A stretch of 42,644 nt of DNA from positions 1 through 42,644 of the forward strand of contig CAZAGT010000004.1 of NCBI GenBank assembly GCA_964484515.1, in the 5' to 3' direction. This DNA comes from CAZAGT01 sp964484515. Its GTDB lineage: Bacteria; Desulfobacterota; DSM-4660; Desulfatiglandales; HGW-15. Numbering within the stretch: the stretch's first letter is position 1; every line of letters begins with the position of its first letter. Shown piece by piece: positions 25,640 through 33,422 of this stretch. A program made the position numbers and the translations under genes. Below the pieces are notes generated by a model. The model had not been told where the DNA came from. It searched no databases and saw nothing but the letters and a program-made list of their open reading frames with translations.

Positions 25640-26505
25640 ACAACGGTGCTTTCGGGCTCCTCGATCACGGGGTTCTCAATAAAACCGAGTTTGTCGATCT
25701 CCACTTTAACGACGTCTCCCGGTTTGAGATAGCGCTTCGGATCAAAACCTTCTCCGACCCCATAGGGCGTACCCGTTGTGACGACATCACCAGGCTCCAA
25801 CGTGACCGCGCGTGAAAGGATCTCGACCAGGTCGTAGCAGTCAAAGGTCATTTGACCGGTGTCCGAGTCCTGGCGCAGTTCGTCATTCACCCAGGTCCTG
25901 ATAGTCAGTGCATGCGGATTGCCGGCTTCATCCGGAGTCACGATCCAGGGTCCGAAGGGTCCGTGTGTGTCGAAGCTCTTAGGAATAACAACCTGCGGCG
26001 TCTTGGCGACCCATTCACGCACGGTGAAATCATTGACGACGACGTACCCGGCGATCACCTCGGGCGCGCGGTCCTTGGGCACGTGACGACAGCGTCGTCC
26101 GATGACAAACCCTAACTCCCCCTCATAATCGAGGGTATCAGAGACACGCGGACGATGCACCGGATCATAAGGGCCGTTGATACACGTCCGCATCTTGGCA
26201 AAGCAGCTTGGGAATTCGGGTGTTGGGGCGCTGAGCTCACGGATGTGATCCGCGTAATTGAGGCCGACGGCGAGGAATTTGCCGGGGTTTAGAACCGGGG
26301 CCTCGAGCTTCACGTTTTTGAGCGTGAGCCGCGGAGCGCCTGTAACGGTCCCCCTGGCCTTGCCGATTCCGTCCGTGCCGAGAGCCAAAAAGGTCGTCAT
26401 GTCTTTGGGCAGGTCCGGCGCGGCAGCCGTGACGTCGACGACCTCAGTCCCCTCAACCACACCGATTCGAGTTCCCATGTCATCCGTAAACGTCACCAGT
26501 TTCAT
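25633..26505 (-). CDS. Fumarylacetoacetate hydrolase family protein
   Basis: A 290-residue FAH-superfamily enzyme. These cut C-C bonds of fumarylpyruvate/acylpyruvates or isomerise and decarboxylate aromatic ring-cleavage products. Seen are the FLAVGLNYADHIRE loop, metal ligands in DYEGELGFVIGR, GYVVVNDFTVREW, FDTHGPFGPWIVTPDE and EPGDVVTTGTPYGVG. The N-terminal domain (about 1-65) is the usual FAH cap. ATG at 26505 has GGAGGAGAAGAGTA before it. It shares the strand with an HpcH/HpaI aldolase 375 bases away. Together they suggest breakdown of aromatic or hydroxyacid compounds, but the substrate is not set by sequence. Confidence 0.92.
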   Translation of the reverse strand: MKLVTFTDDMGTRIGVVEGTEVVDVTAAAPDLPKDMTTFLALGTDGIGKARGTVTGAPRLTLKNVKLEAPVLNPGKFLAVGLNYADHIRELSAPTPEFPSCFAKMRTCINGPYDPVHRPRVSDTLDYEGELGFVIGRRCRHVPKDRAPEVIAGYVVVNDFTVREWVAKTPQVVIPKSFDTHGPFGPWIVTPDEAGNPHALTIRTWVNDELRQDSDTGQMTFDCYDLVEILSRAVTLEPGDVVTTGTPYGVGEGFDPKRYLKPGDVVKVEIDKLGFIENPVIEEPESTVVN

Positions 26506-26880
26506 TACTCTTCTCCTCCATATTGTGAATATCGAATTTCTTAGCTTGCTGTTTCTCCTTCGACATTCCCTGTTCGATATGCATCATTCTCTTTCTTCAC
26601 CCTAACGTTGCAAAAGTCGAGGATGCCGCAGATTCAAGGCGCCGAGGGTGCAGCCGTAGAAGTCTACTGCAAACCCTTGGCAACGCAGAAGATGCGGTAT
26701 CATCGGCTTTCCCGGAGGGTAAACAACACGGCGTCTTCTGGGTTTCGCTAGATGTCACAGCCGGTGATATCCAGAGTGAATGCGAAAAATAGCGTAGAGC
26801 TTCGTTATTCTTGTCTTTCAACACTTTTCGACGTGTTGTTTATGCAACAGCAGGGTTCAGTTTGCCTTACTGTTCGCTAC
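26506..26880. other. Intergenic region without a supported gene
   Basis: About 375 bases. Near 26520-26580 there is an imperfect pair of TATTGTGAATATCGAATTTC and CCCTGTTCGATATGCAT, a low-complexity TTCGATAT-type repeat. A palindromic AACACTTTTCGACGTGTT-like stem lies near 26820. No gene or clear promoter seen. Confidence 0.4.
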
Positions 26881-27672
26881 TCATCCTACTGACTCCTTGA
26901 GTTCCGAGACGGCGCTTGCGGCGGCATCGGCCAGGATCCCGATATCGCTGCTGTAGGCCATGAAACGCATCCCCTTCTGGATCCAGTGTTTGGCGTGCTC
27001 TTTGTCGAACAGCATGGTCCCCGAGACGAGTTCGGACTGGCGGCAGACCTCTACAACCCGTTCGATCGCCGCTACTTCTCGGGGATCCTGGATCTTGCCG
27101 GGGATTCCCATGCTGACCGAGAGATCGAAGGGACCCACGAAGATCGAATCAACGCCCGGAACGTCGGCAATAGCCTCCAGGTTTTCGATGGCCTCAGGGC
27201 TTTCAGCCTGAACAGCAATAAAGGTCTGCTCATTGGTTTGCTTCATATAGGCCGCCGCGTCGACCTTTCGATAGAAATTGTGGGCGCGGCGAATCGCGAC
27301 GCCTCGATTCCCCTCCGGTGGATATTTGGCATAAGCGACAGCCTCCTCAGCCTGCTCGGCAGTATGAACCTGCGGTACCAACAGACCTACTGCACCGGAA
27401 TCCAATGGTTTCAGGATAGTCTCACGCCGGATCTCACAAATTCGAACAATCACCGGGATACCGGCGCCCCTGGCGGCAGCGATGTGATCGGAGACCGTCT
27501 CCGGTGAATAGGCGCCGTGTTCCATGTCGACGACGACGAAATCGAATCCGCTCTGAGCTAGCATGTACATGACGTTGGGATTTCGGATCTCAGAAATGAA
27601 GGTCCCAACCATCAAGGCGCCTTGACGCAGCTTGGTTTTGAATTCGATGATGCTCTCCATCCTTTCGATCAT
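26881..27672 (-). CDS. HpcH/HpaI family aldolase
   Basis: A 263-residue class II pyruvate-dependent aldolase of the HpcH/HpaI group (2-keto-3-deoxy-sugar acid or 4-hydroxy-2-oxoheptanedioate aldolases). Motifs seen: GTFISEIRNPNVMYMLAQSGFDFVVVDMEHG, the LVPQVHTAEQAEEAV barrel strand, YPPEGNRGVA, a metal Glu in AVQAESPEAIENL, and FVGPFDLSVSMGIPG with the second metal Asp. It would split a 2-oxo-4-hydroxy acid to pyruvate and an aldehyde. ATG at 27672 follows GGAAAGGACTCAGAA. It is downstream of the ferritin-like gene on the same strand. An aldehyde product could feed the semialdehyde dehydrogenase upstream (inference). Confidence 0.92.
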   Translation of the reverse strand: MIERMESIIEFKTKLRQGALMVGTFISEIRNPNVMYMLAQSGFDFVVVDMEHGAYSPETVSDHIAAARGAGIPVIVRICEIRRETILKPLDSGAVGLLVPQVHTAEQAEEAVAYAKYPPEGNRGVAIRRAHNFYRKVDAAAYMKQTNEQTFIAVQAESPEAIENLEAIADVPGVDSIFVGPFDLSVSMGIPGKIQDPREVAAIERVVEVCRQSELVSGTMLFDKEHAKHWIQKGMRFMAYSSDIGILADAAASAVSELKESVG

Positions 27673-27820
27673 TTCTGAGTCCTTTCCTTAGCAAGAATAA
27701 AAGAGATAACTTCTCATTGCCCACGCTTCAGCTATTTCATAATTTCATTCTTGGAGCACCCGTAGACTTTAGCTCCCTTTAGTTCACTTCCGGGTTTAGT
27801 CACTTTCGGAACCCCTATTC

Positions 27821-28252
27821 CTAAGCCAGACTTTTAAGCGTTGGAACCCGGTCCTTTCTCTTTTTGACCACGATCTTAAAACTCCTCGGCACGTCAGCCA
27901 TGAGTGACATGGATTGCTCAGCTGCCTTGGTATAGAAAGCAAGGATTTTTTCTTCCATGTCCGTCGCTTGCGCCAGGGCCTCCGAGTAATCCCCATCTTC
28001 CGCAGGCAGGTCGTCGAACGCAAAATCTTCGGCCTCGAGGTCAAAAGCGAAACAACCTTCGATAGCGTCCGAAATCACCGAGTAATATGTCCTCTGAATT
28101 TGAGAGGCGTACTTTCGGTTTTCCTTTGCATATCGCTGCAGGAGGTCCTTGTCCTTCGGATGCCTTTGCGCTAACGCTTCGTAAAACTGCGCGGATTTCT
28201 CCTCAAATTCCTTCACAAAACTTATTGTCTCAGAAGCAGTGCATAGTCTCAT
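27821..28252 (-). CDS. Ferritin-like / rubrerythrin-type four-helix protein
   Basis: A 143-residue helical protein with the ferritin-like pattern: VKEFEEKSAQFYEALAQRHP in helix 1, LLQRYAKENRKYASQIQRTYY in helix 2, and MEEKILAFYTKAAEQ in helix 3. The paired E..EK...FY motifs are typical of rubrerythrin-like diiron proteins. No rubredoxin CxxC domain is fused. The His of the usual ExxH is not obvious, so diiron binding is not certain. ATG at 28252 is chosen because AGAGGATC precedes it; the frame stays open far upstream but that part lacks coding character. It lies between the aldolase and dehydrogenase genes, a position more suggestive of oxidative stress support than of catabolism. Confidence 0.75.
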   Translation of the reverse strand: MRLCTASETISFVKEFEEKSAQFYEALAQRHPKDKDLLQRYAKENRKYASQIQRTYYSVISDAIEGCFAFDLEAEDFAFDDLPAEDGDYSEALAQATDMEEKILAFYTKAAEQSMSLMADVPRSFKIVVKKRKDRVPTLKSLA

Positions 28253-28341
28253 AAGTTGATCCTCTATCAAAAAATAACCAAAGCCGTTCTCACATTGCAG
28301 GCTATTAAGAAATGCTTCGATGCACGGCCCTGGAGATCCTT

Positions 28342-28370
28342 CGTTTGAGGTTGGAGGTTTGAGGCTCAAG
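28342..28370 (+). repeat. TTTGAGG purine-rich tract, copy 3
   Basis: GTTTGAGGTTGGAGG and GTTTGAGGC, followed by GGCAAAACCGTGAGTGG and CTCGTTCCTCGTACC, which match the flank of copy 2 at 17249. Lies between the ferritin-like gene and mmsA. Confidence 0.55.
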
Positions 28371-28484
28371 GCAAAACCGTGAGTGGATCTTGTCTTTACC
28401 TCGTTCCTCGTACCTTTTTCGTGCAACTCAGCGACGAAGGACGAGGGCAACGCCGCGGATGGGTGACTTTTGAAAGCCTGCCCG

Positions 28485-29975
28485 TTAGAGCCAGCGATGA
28501 ATACAGACCTTACTTTCGGTAAAGAAGCGCACGGCCTCCTTGCCCTGGGTGTGCAAGATCCCATAGAAGGATCCGGACATACCGCTGAAGGGATAAAACG
28601 CCATGGGTGCCACGATGCCGATATTGATCCCGATACTGCCGCAGTTGACTTCGTATTGGAACTTGCGGGCATCCTTGCCGTTCGAGGTGAAGATGGCGTC
28701 TGCATTGTGGTAGGGATTATCGTTGCAGATTTTGATGGCGTCGTCGAGATTCTTTGCCCGAATGATCCCCATGGTGGGACCAAATATTTCTTCAGTGACG
28801 ATTCGCATCTCCGGGGCGACGTTTTCGAGTATCGTGGGTCCAAGGAAACAGTCAGTCGGGAAGCCGTCTTTCACGGCAGGAGTCCTTCCGTCCAGTCTGA
28901 TGGCAGCTCCCTCTTGCACACCCTTTTCGATGTACCCCATGATCCTTTCTTTTTTCTGAGCATCTTTGACGGGCCCCATTTGGACCGATTCATCGAGGCC
29001 GTTGCCAATGATGATCTTCTTCGCGGCAGCCGTCACGGCGTCCACAAAATCCCCGTAGAAGTGGTCACCCTCGCCGACGACAATCGCGTTCTGACCGGCC
29101 AGGCATCGTTGGCCCGCATTACCGAAAAAGGAGGTCATCAAGGCGGCCACCGTTCCTTTGAGGTTACAATCGGGCATAATGACCAGGAAGTTGGACGCTC
29201 CGGCCTGGGCAATGACGCGTTTGCCGTTTGCGCCGCAGCGCGGGTAGATCACATCCCGAGCCGTCGGGGTCGAACCGACAAAGGTAATGCCGACGATATC
29301 CGGGTGGTCCAACATGCCGTTTACGACCTCTTTGGCGCCATTCACGACGTTCCAAACGCCGGGAGGAAAACCGGCCTCCTCGACCAGTTCGGCTATCTTT
29401 GACTGGCTAATGGGGCATTGCTCCGAGGGTTTGATGACCACTGTGTTGCCCGTTGCCACGGCGTAGGGCGCTGACCACAATGGAATCATGAAGGGAAAAT
29501 TGAAAGGACCGATGATTCCGAACACGCCGAGGGGTACGCGGATCATGTACTCGTCAATGCCTGCGGCGATGTCCTCAGAGGAATCGCCCATCATCATGGT
29601 CGGGATGCCGCAGGCCACCTCAATGTTCTCGATGCCGCGCCTCGTCTCACCGCGCGACTCATCAATGGTCTTTCCATGTTCCTGTGTTTGGATGCGACTG
29701 AGCTCCTCAAAATTCTCTTCCATGAGCTCTTTCAATCGATAAAGGTATCTCGCCCGGGTAACGGCCGGTGTTCTCCGCCAATCGGGAAAGGCCTCCTTGG
29801 CGGCTTGGACCGCGCTATCCAGTTCGTCTTTGGTCGACATCCTCACCTTGGCGATGGTCTCGTTCTTGACCGGGTTGATGACATCCAGCTCTTCACCCTT
29901 CGAATCAAGCCATTCTTCGTTTACATAGTTCTTTATCGTGGGCACTCCCTTAATGGGCTCTTCCAGGATGGCCAT
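28485..29975 (-). CDS. mmsA: CoA-acylating methylmalonate-semialdehyde dehydrogenase
   Basis: A 496-residue aldehyde dehydrogenase of the methylmalonate-semialdehyde branch, which makes propionyl-CoA or acetyl-CoA from a semialdehyde with NAD+ and CoA. Seen are GPFNFPFMIPLWSAPYAVA (catalytic Asn region), VVIKPSEQCP (cofactor lysine), ITFVGSTPTARDV, the catalytic cysteine in GNAGQRCLAGQ, EIFGPTMGIIRA, and the C-terminal PFSGMSGSFYGILHTQG. Where most members have an Ala-Lys-Asn-His type block before the active site, this one reads AQAGASNF, so it may be a divergent subgroup. ATG at 29975 follows AGGAGAAGTAGA; the frame is open upstream to 30035. It is divergent from korDABC. Valine/inositol or malonate-semialdehyde metabolism are options. 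Confidence 0.9.
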   Translation of the reverse strand: MAILEEPIKGVPTIKNYVNEEWLDSKGEELDVINPVKNETIAKVRMSTKDELDSAVQAAKEAFPDWRRTPAVTRARYLYRLKELMEENFEELSRIQTQEHGKTIDESRGETRRGIENIEVACGIPTMMMGDSSEDIAAGIDEYMIRVPLGVFGIIGPFNFPFMIPLWSAPYAVATGNTVVIKPSEQCPISQSKIAELVEEAGFPPGVWNVVNGAKEVVNGMLDHPDIVGITFVGSTPTARDVIYPRCGANGKRVIAQAGASNFLVIMPDCNLKGTVAALMTSFFGNAGQRCLAGQNAIVVGEGDHFYGDFVDAVTAAAKKIIIGNGLDESVQMGPVKDAQKKERIMGYIEKGVQEGAAIRLDGRTPAVKDGFPTDCFLGPTILENVAPEMRIVTEEIFGPTMGIIRAKNLDDAIKICNDNPYHNADAIFTSNGKDARKFQYEVNCGSIGINIGIVAPMAFYPFSGMSGSFYGILHTQGKEAVRFFTESKVCIHRWL

Positions 29976-30061
29976 TCTACTTCTCCTTTCCTGCGGGCTC
30001 TTGAGAAGAGCGCCGTAGTCTCTTGCCCGATTCAAGGATTTCGGACGGAGAATGAAGCTAA

Positions 30062-30090
30062 CACAAACCGTGCCTTATTGCCAATGTCAA
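30062..30090 (-). promoter_or_regulatory. Weak candidate promoter upstream of mmsA
   Basis: On the minus strand TTGACA (30085-30090) is 17 bases from TTTGTG (30062-30067). The -35 is perfect and the -10 poor. Confidence 0.25.
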
Positions 30091-30220
30091 ATCGCCCGGA
30101 TCAAGGCCGTTGCCTTCTCGTTTGACTTTTTGGAGAGCGCTATTTAATAAGGATAATTCGCATGCTGCGGGCGTTTGATAGGGGTAAGGCAGTCACTCGG
30201 TTTGGCTCAGGGCCGTGACT

Positions 30221-30258
30221 CCTTCGACTCTGCTCAATACCGTGAGCCTGTCGAACGG
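30221..30258 (+). repeat. TTCGAC/GTCGAA short hairpin repeat, copy 2
   Basis: CCTTCGACTCTGCTCA...CCGTGAGCCTGTCGAACGG, near-identical to 5323-5361. It lies in the divergent gap between mmsA and the kor genes. Confidence 0.65.
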
Positions 30259-30438
30259 CAACCGGGTGTCTTCCGACAGCACTATTGGGTAGGGCGAACT
30301 GGACAACAGCGATCAAGGAATTTTGAATTTCGAAGTGCTTCCTTCATGGTCTTGCGGCTTATTGCTCGACCTGCCCGCAGTATGAAACTTTGGCAGGTGG
30401 GCATCCGATATTTCATGGCCTGCCTTTTGAGGTAAGCG

Positions 30439-30693
30439 GTGTCCAAGGTGACCATCCTCCGAGAGTCCTGTAAGGGCGTCGAAGACTGCGGCATTTGCAT
30501 CCATGTATGCCCGGAAGGCGTACTGATCCAATCAGGGCAAATGAACGAGCGTGGTTATCTTCCGCCGGAAGTTCATAATGCAGAAGCGTGCACCGGGTGC
30601 CAAAGCTGTATGGTTTCCTGTCCGGACTTCGCCGTCAGCGTAGAGAAAGACAAGGTGAATGCTTCAAAGGATGGGGAGGACTCGGATGCCTGA
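30439..30693 (+). CDS. korD: 2-oxoacid:ferredoxin oxidoreductase, ferredoxin-like delta subunit
   Basis: An 84-residue protein with two [4Fe-4S] motifs: CGICIHVCP (plus an upstream Cys in ESCKGVEDC) and CTGCQSCMVSCPD. It is the ferredoxin-like subunit of a four-subunit 2-oxoacid:ferredoxin oxidoreductase, passing electrons from the TPP centre to soluble ferredoxin. GTG at 30439 is the start, with GAGG eight bases before it. Its stop overlaps the alpha-subunit start by eight bases, the tight packing typical of these complexes. Gene order delta-alpha-beta-gamma fits KorDABC. Low-potential output implies an anaerobic lifestyle. Confidence 0.9.
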   Translation: MSKVTILRESCKGVEDCGICIHVCPEGVLIQSGQMNERGYLPPEVHNAEACTGCQSCMVSCPDFAVSVEKDKVNASKDGEDSDA

Positions 30694-31843
30694 GCGGAAA
30701 CGAGTCCAGACAGGGACCCATTTCATGATGGGTAATATCGCCTGCGCCGAAGGGGCGATTGCGTCGGGCTGCCAATTCGTAGCCGGCTACCCCATCACAC
30801 CTGCCAGCGAAATAGCGAATCATCTGGCCAAGAGGTTGCCGCAGACAGGGGGCGTATTCTTTCAGACAGAAGACGAGATCAGTGCCATCTGCGCCGTAGT
30901 GGGGGCATCCTGGGCGGGCAAAAAGGCTTTGACGGCTACCTCGGGGCCGGGGATAAGCCTGATGCAGGAGAATATCGGTCTCGCAGTTTCCACCGAGACA
31001 CCCCTGGTGATTGTCGATGTCCAACGGCTTGGGCCTTCTACGGGAGTGCCGTCCGTCGGCATGGCCGGAGATGTCGTTCAGGTGGCCCGCGGTTCGCACG
31101 GGGACTACCAGATCATAGCACTATGTCCGGATAGTCCTCAGGAGATGTTTGATCTGACCGTTCGGGCCTTTAACCTGGCCGAAAAGTATCGTGTACCGGT
31201 GTTTCTTCTGGCTGACGGCTTTACGGGACATATGCGTGAACGGGTCGAGATTCCAGATGAAAAGGCCCTGGACCTGGTTGATCGGAAGATCACCATCGGT
31301 GGAAACGACGTAACCGAAAGACAGGATTTCCTGGATGAGGATGTGGCACCCATGCCCATCTTCGGCCGCGGCCTCAAAGCTCACGTGACCAGCTCCTGTC
31401 ATGATGAACATGGGATGCGGAATCTGAGTGACCCCGACGTAATGCATCGCTACGTGACCAAACCGATCGAAAAGATCTTGAAGCATCGTGATGATATCAT
31501 TCAGATAGAAGCTGATCGTGATGGAGCCGACCTTGTCTTGGTGAGTTACGGCAGTGTCGCTCGATCGGCCAAGGCTGCGGCGCTTCTGGCGCGCTCGGAA
31601 GGTATCAGAGTGGGGATATTTCGCCTGATCTCTTGCTGGCCGTTTCCGGAAAGGGAGATAAGGGAGTTGGCAGGGCGAGTAAAGCAGATGCTGGTCCTAG
31701 AGAATAATCGCGGCCAGTTATACCCGTACATCAAAGCCGAAGCAGCCCAGGCCTGCCAAGTCAACTTCCTGGGACCCCAGACCCTGGGTCAGCTTCACGA
31801 TCCTCAATATGTCTTGGACCGCATCAAGGGATTGATCCAATGA
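30686..31843 (+). CDS. korA: 2-oxoacid:ferredoxin oxidoreductase alpha subunit
   Basis: A 385-residue alpha subunit (2-oxoglutarate type, probably KorA). It has GNIACAEGAIASGCQFVAGYPITPASEIANHLA, the EDEISAICAVVGASWAGKKALTATSGPG block, and the CoA/TPP domain region NIGLAVSTETPLVIVDVQRLGPSTGVP, which are family hallmarks. The C-terminal part (LVLVSYGSVARSA, LENNRGQL) matches 2-oxoglutarate:ferredoxin oxidoreductases. ATG at 30686 follows GGGGAGGACTCGG and overlaps korD. The complex turns a 2-oxoacid plus CoA into an acyl-CoA, CO2 and reduced ferredoxin, or runs in reverse to fix CO2. 2-Oxoglutarate is favoured over pyruvate or branched oxoacids by gene order, but not proved. Confidence 0.92.
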   Translation: MPERKRVQTGTHFMMGNIACAEGAIASGCQFVAGYPITPASEIANHLAKRLPQTGGVFFQTEDEISAICAVVGASWAGKKALTATSGPGISLMQENIGLAVSTETPLVIVDVQRLGPSTGVPSVGMAGDVVQVARGSHGDYQIIALCPDSPQEMFDLTVRAFNLAEKYRVPVFLLADGFTGHMRERVEIPDEKALDLVDRKITIGGNDVTERQDFLDEDVAPMPIFGRGLKAHVTSSCHDEHGMRNLSDPDVMHRYVTKPIEKILKHRDDIIQIEADRDGADLVLVSYGSVARSAKAAALLARSEGIRVGIFRLISCWPFPEREIRELAGRVKQMLVLENNRGQLYPYIKAEAAQACQVNFLGPQTLGQLHDPQYVLDRIKGLIQ

Positions 31844-32673
31844 TGGCCATGGCTCATCCCTACCGAAAATACATGCGGCCCCATGTCTCCCGCACCACCA
31901 CCTGTCCAGGATGTGGAAACGGTATCATCGCCCAGGCCATCCTGAGGGCCATCGCCCAGTTGGGCCTCGACATGGATGACTTCATCTTCGTCTCGGGCAT
32001 AGGGTGCGCGGCCTGGATCCCAAGCCCCCTTTTCGCCGCCGACACCCTGCACGTCACGCATGGAAGGCCCATTGCCCACGCAACGGGCATCAAGCTATGC
32101 CTGCCCGAAAAGCACGTGCTGGTGGCCAGCGGGGACGGCGATCTCGCGGCCATCGGAGGCAACCACTTGATCCATGCGGCACGCCGCAACATCGGCTTGA
32201 CCGTTGTGCTTGTCAACAATGGAATCTACGGTATGACGGGTGGTCAAACCGCGCCGACAACACCGCCCGGGGTTGCGACCATTACCAGCCCTTACGGTTC
32301 ACTCGAGCATCCCTTTGACATTTGCGCCCTGGTTGGGGCGGCCGGGGCATCCTATGTGGCCCGGTGGACGACCGCCCATCCTCATCAAATCACTCGATCC
32401 GTCAAAAAGGCCCTCAAGAAAAAGGGCTTTGCCGTCGTAGAGGTCATGAGTCAGTGCCCGGTGCAATTCGGGAAGGTCGCAAAAATGGGCACGGCCGTCG
32501 ATATGCTCGACCATTTCAAGGCGAACAGCATCAAGGTGGCCGAGACTGAAGGTCTTGAAGAGGAGGTTCTCAAGGAGAAGATCGTCGTGGGCGAATTTAG
32601 GGATGAGGAGAAAGGGGAGCTGGCATCGCAGTGGGCCGCCTTGAAGCGAAAGGTCATGGAAAACTCGTTGTGA
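31840..32673 (+). CDS. korB: 2-oxoacid:ferredoxin oxidoreductase beta subunit
   Basis: A 277-residue thiamine-pyrophosphate subunit. CPGCGNGIIAQAILRA holds cluster-binding cysteines, FVSGIGCAAWIP follows, and the TPP-Mg motif is GDGDLAAIGGNHLIHAARRN with LVNNGIYGMTGGQTAPTTPPG. ATG at 31840 (or the next ATG at 31843) overlaps the korA stop. The C-terminal tail is charged and helical. It completes the catalytic core with korA and the gamma subunit that overlaps its end. Confidence 0.93.
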   Translation: MMAMAHPYRKYMRPHVSRTTTCPGCGNGIIAQAILRAIAQLGLDMDDFIFVSGIGCAAWIPSPLFAADTLHVTHGRPIAHATGIKLCLPEKHVLVASGDGDLAAIGGNHLIHAARRNIGLTVVLVNNGIYGMTGGQTAPTTPPGVATITSPYGSLEHPFDICALVGAAGASYVARWTTAHPHQITRSVKKALKKKGFAVVEVMSQCPVQFGKVAKMGTAVDMLDHFKANSIKVAETEGLEEEVLKEKIVVGEFRDEEKGELASQWAALKRKVMENSL

Positions 32674-33221
32674 GCCGTACGGAATTGACCATAGCGGGGG
32701 TAGGAGGGCAGGGGTCGATCCTAGCCGGGGTCATTCTGGGTTCCGCCGTGGTCACCCATGACGGAAGATACGCCGTCCAGACGCAGGCCTATTCCTCCGA
32801 ACTGCGAGGCGGGTTCGCAGCCGCCTGGATCGTCATCTCGGACGAACCAGTGGTCTTTCCGCGGGTCACACGGCCGGATATCCTGGTGGCACAGGCCCAA
32901 GACGCCATCGATCGGTTCAGTCAATCCCTGAATTCGGATGGTGTCTTGATCGCCGACTGCGATATGATCCCGCAACCGCCGGCTGGGATCGTCAATCTAT
33001 TCAAGGTGGCGGCCACCTCCACCGCACGCCATCGTCTCCAGGCCCCCCAAAGCGCCAATATGGTCATGCTGGGCGCCCTCTGCAAGGTAAGCGCTGTGGT
33101 GAGCCCGGAATCGTTGGAGAAGGCCATCGCGGACGCGGTACCTGAAACAAAGGTACAGGTAAATCTGGACGCGTTTCAACTCGGGTTTGAAAGCGTTGAA
33201 CAGTGGCACGGCGGTGCATGA
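32670..33221 (+). CDS. korC: 2-oxoacid:ferredoxin oxidoreductase gamma subunit
   Basis: A 183-residue gamma subunit with the GVGGQGSILAGVILGSAVV opening, the YAVQTQAYSSELRGGFAAAWIVISDEPV block and DILVAQAQDAIDRF. GTG at 32670 overlaps the korB TGA in a GTGA arrangement; a longer frame back to 32631 runs inside korB and is not preferred. It is the last gene of the korDABC unit; a TTTGAGG-type repeat follows before the glycosyltransferase. Confidence 0.93.
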   Translation: MSRTELTIAGVGGQGSILAGVILGSAVVTHDGRYAVQTQAYSSELRGGFAAAWIVISDEPVVFPRVTRPDILVAQAQDAIDRFSQSLNSDGVLIADCDMIPQPPAGIVNLFKVAATSTARHRLQAPQSANMVMLGALCKVSAVVSPESLEKAIADAVPETKVQVNLDAFQLGFESVEQWHGGA

Positions 33222-33230
33222 AGGTTCATA

Positions 33231-33274
33231 GGTTTGAGGTCCGAGATCTGAGGTCTGAGGTTAGAGGCTTGAGA
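33231..33274 (+). repeat. TTTGAGG purine-rich tract, copy 4
   Basis: Units GTTTGAGGTC, ATCTGAGGTC, TGAGGTTAGAGG and CTTGAG right after korC, followed at about 33300 by CCTCGCACCTCGATCCTCGTG. Similar to 4021, 17249 and 28342. Confidence 0.6.
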
Positions 33275-33422
33275 CATCACAGCGTAAGCGAGGATTGTTT
33301 TCCTCGCACCTCGATCCTCGTGCCTTTTGACACACGTCACGGCAGGAAACCCGCAGTGAACGTTGGTCGGGTGGAAAAGGGCCATTTTTAGGCCAAGCAC
33401 TAGGAGGTAAGACGTCAAAGCG

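Noticed and set aside
28470..29402. 310-codon plus frame
   Set aside because: Antisense to the aldehyde dehydrogenase gene; a shadow of its codon bias.
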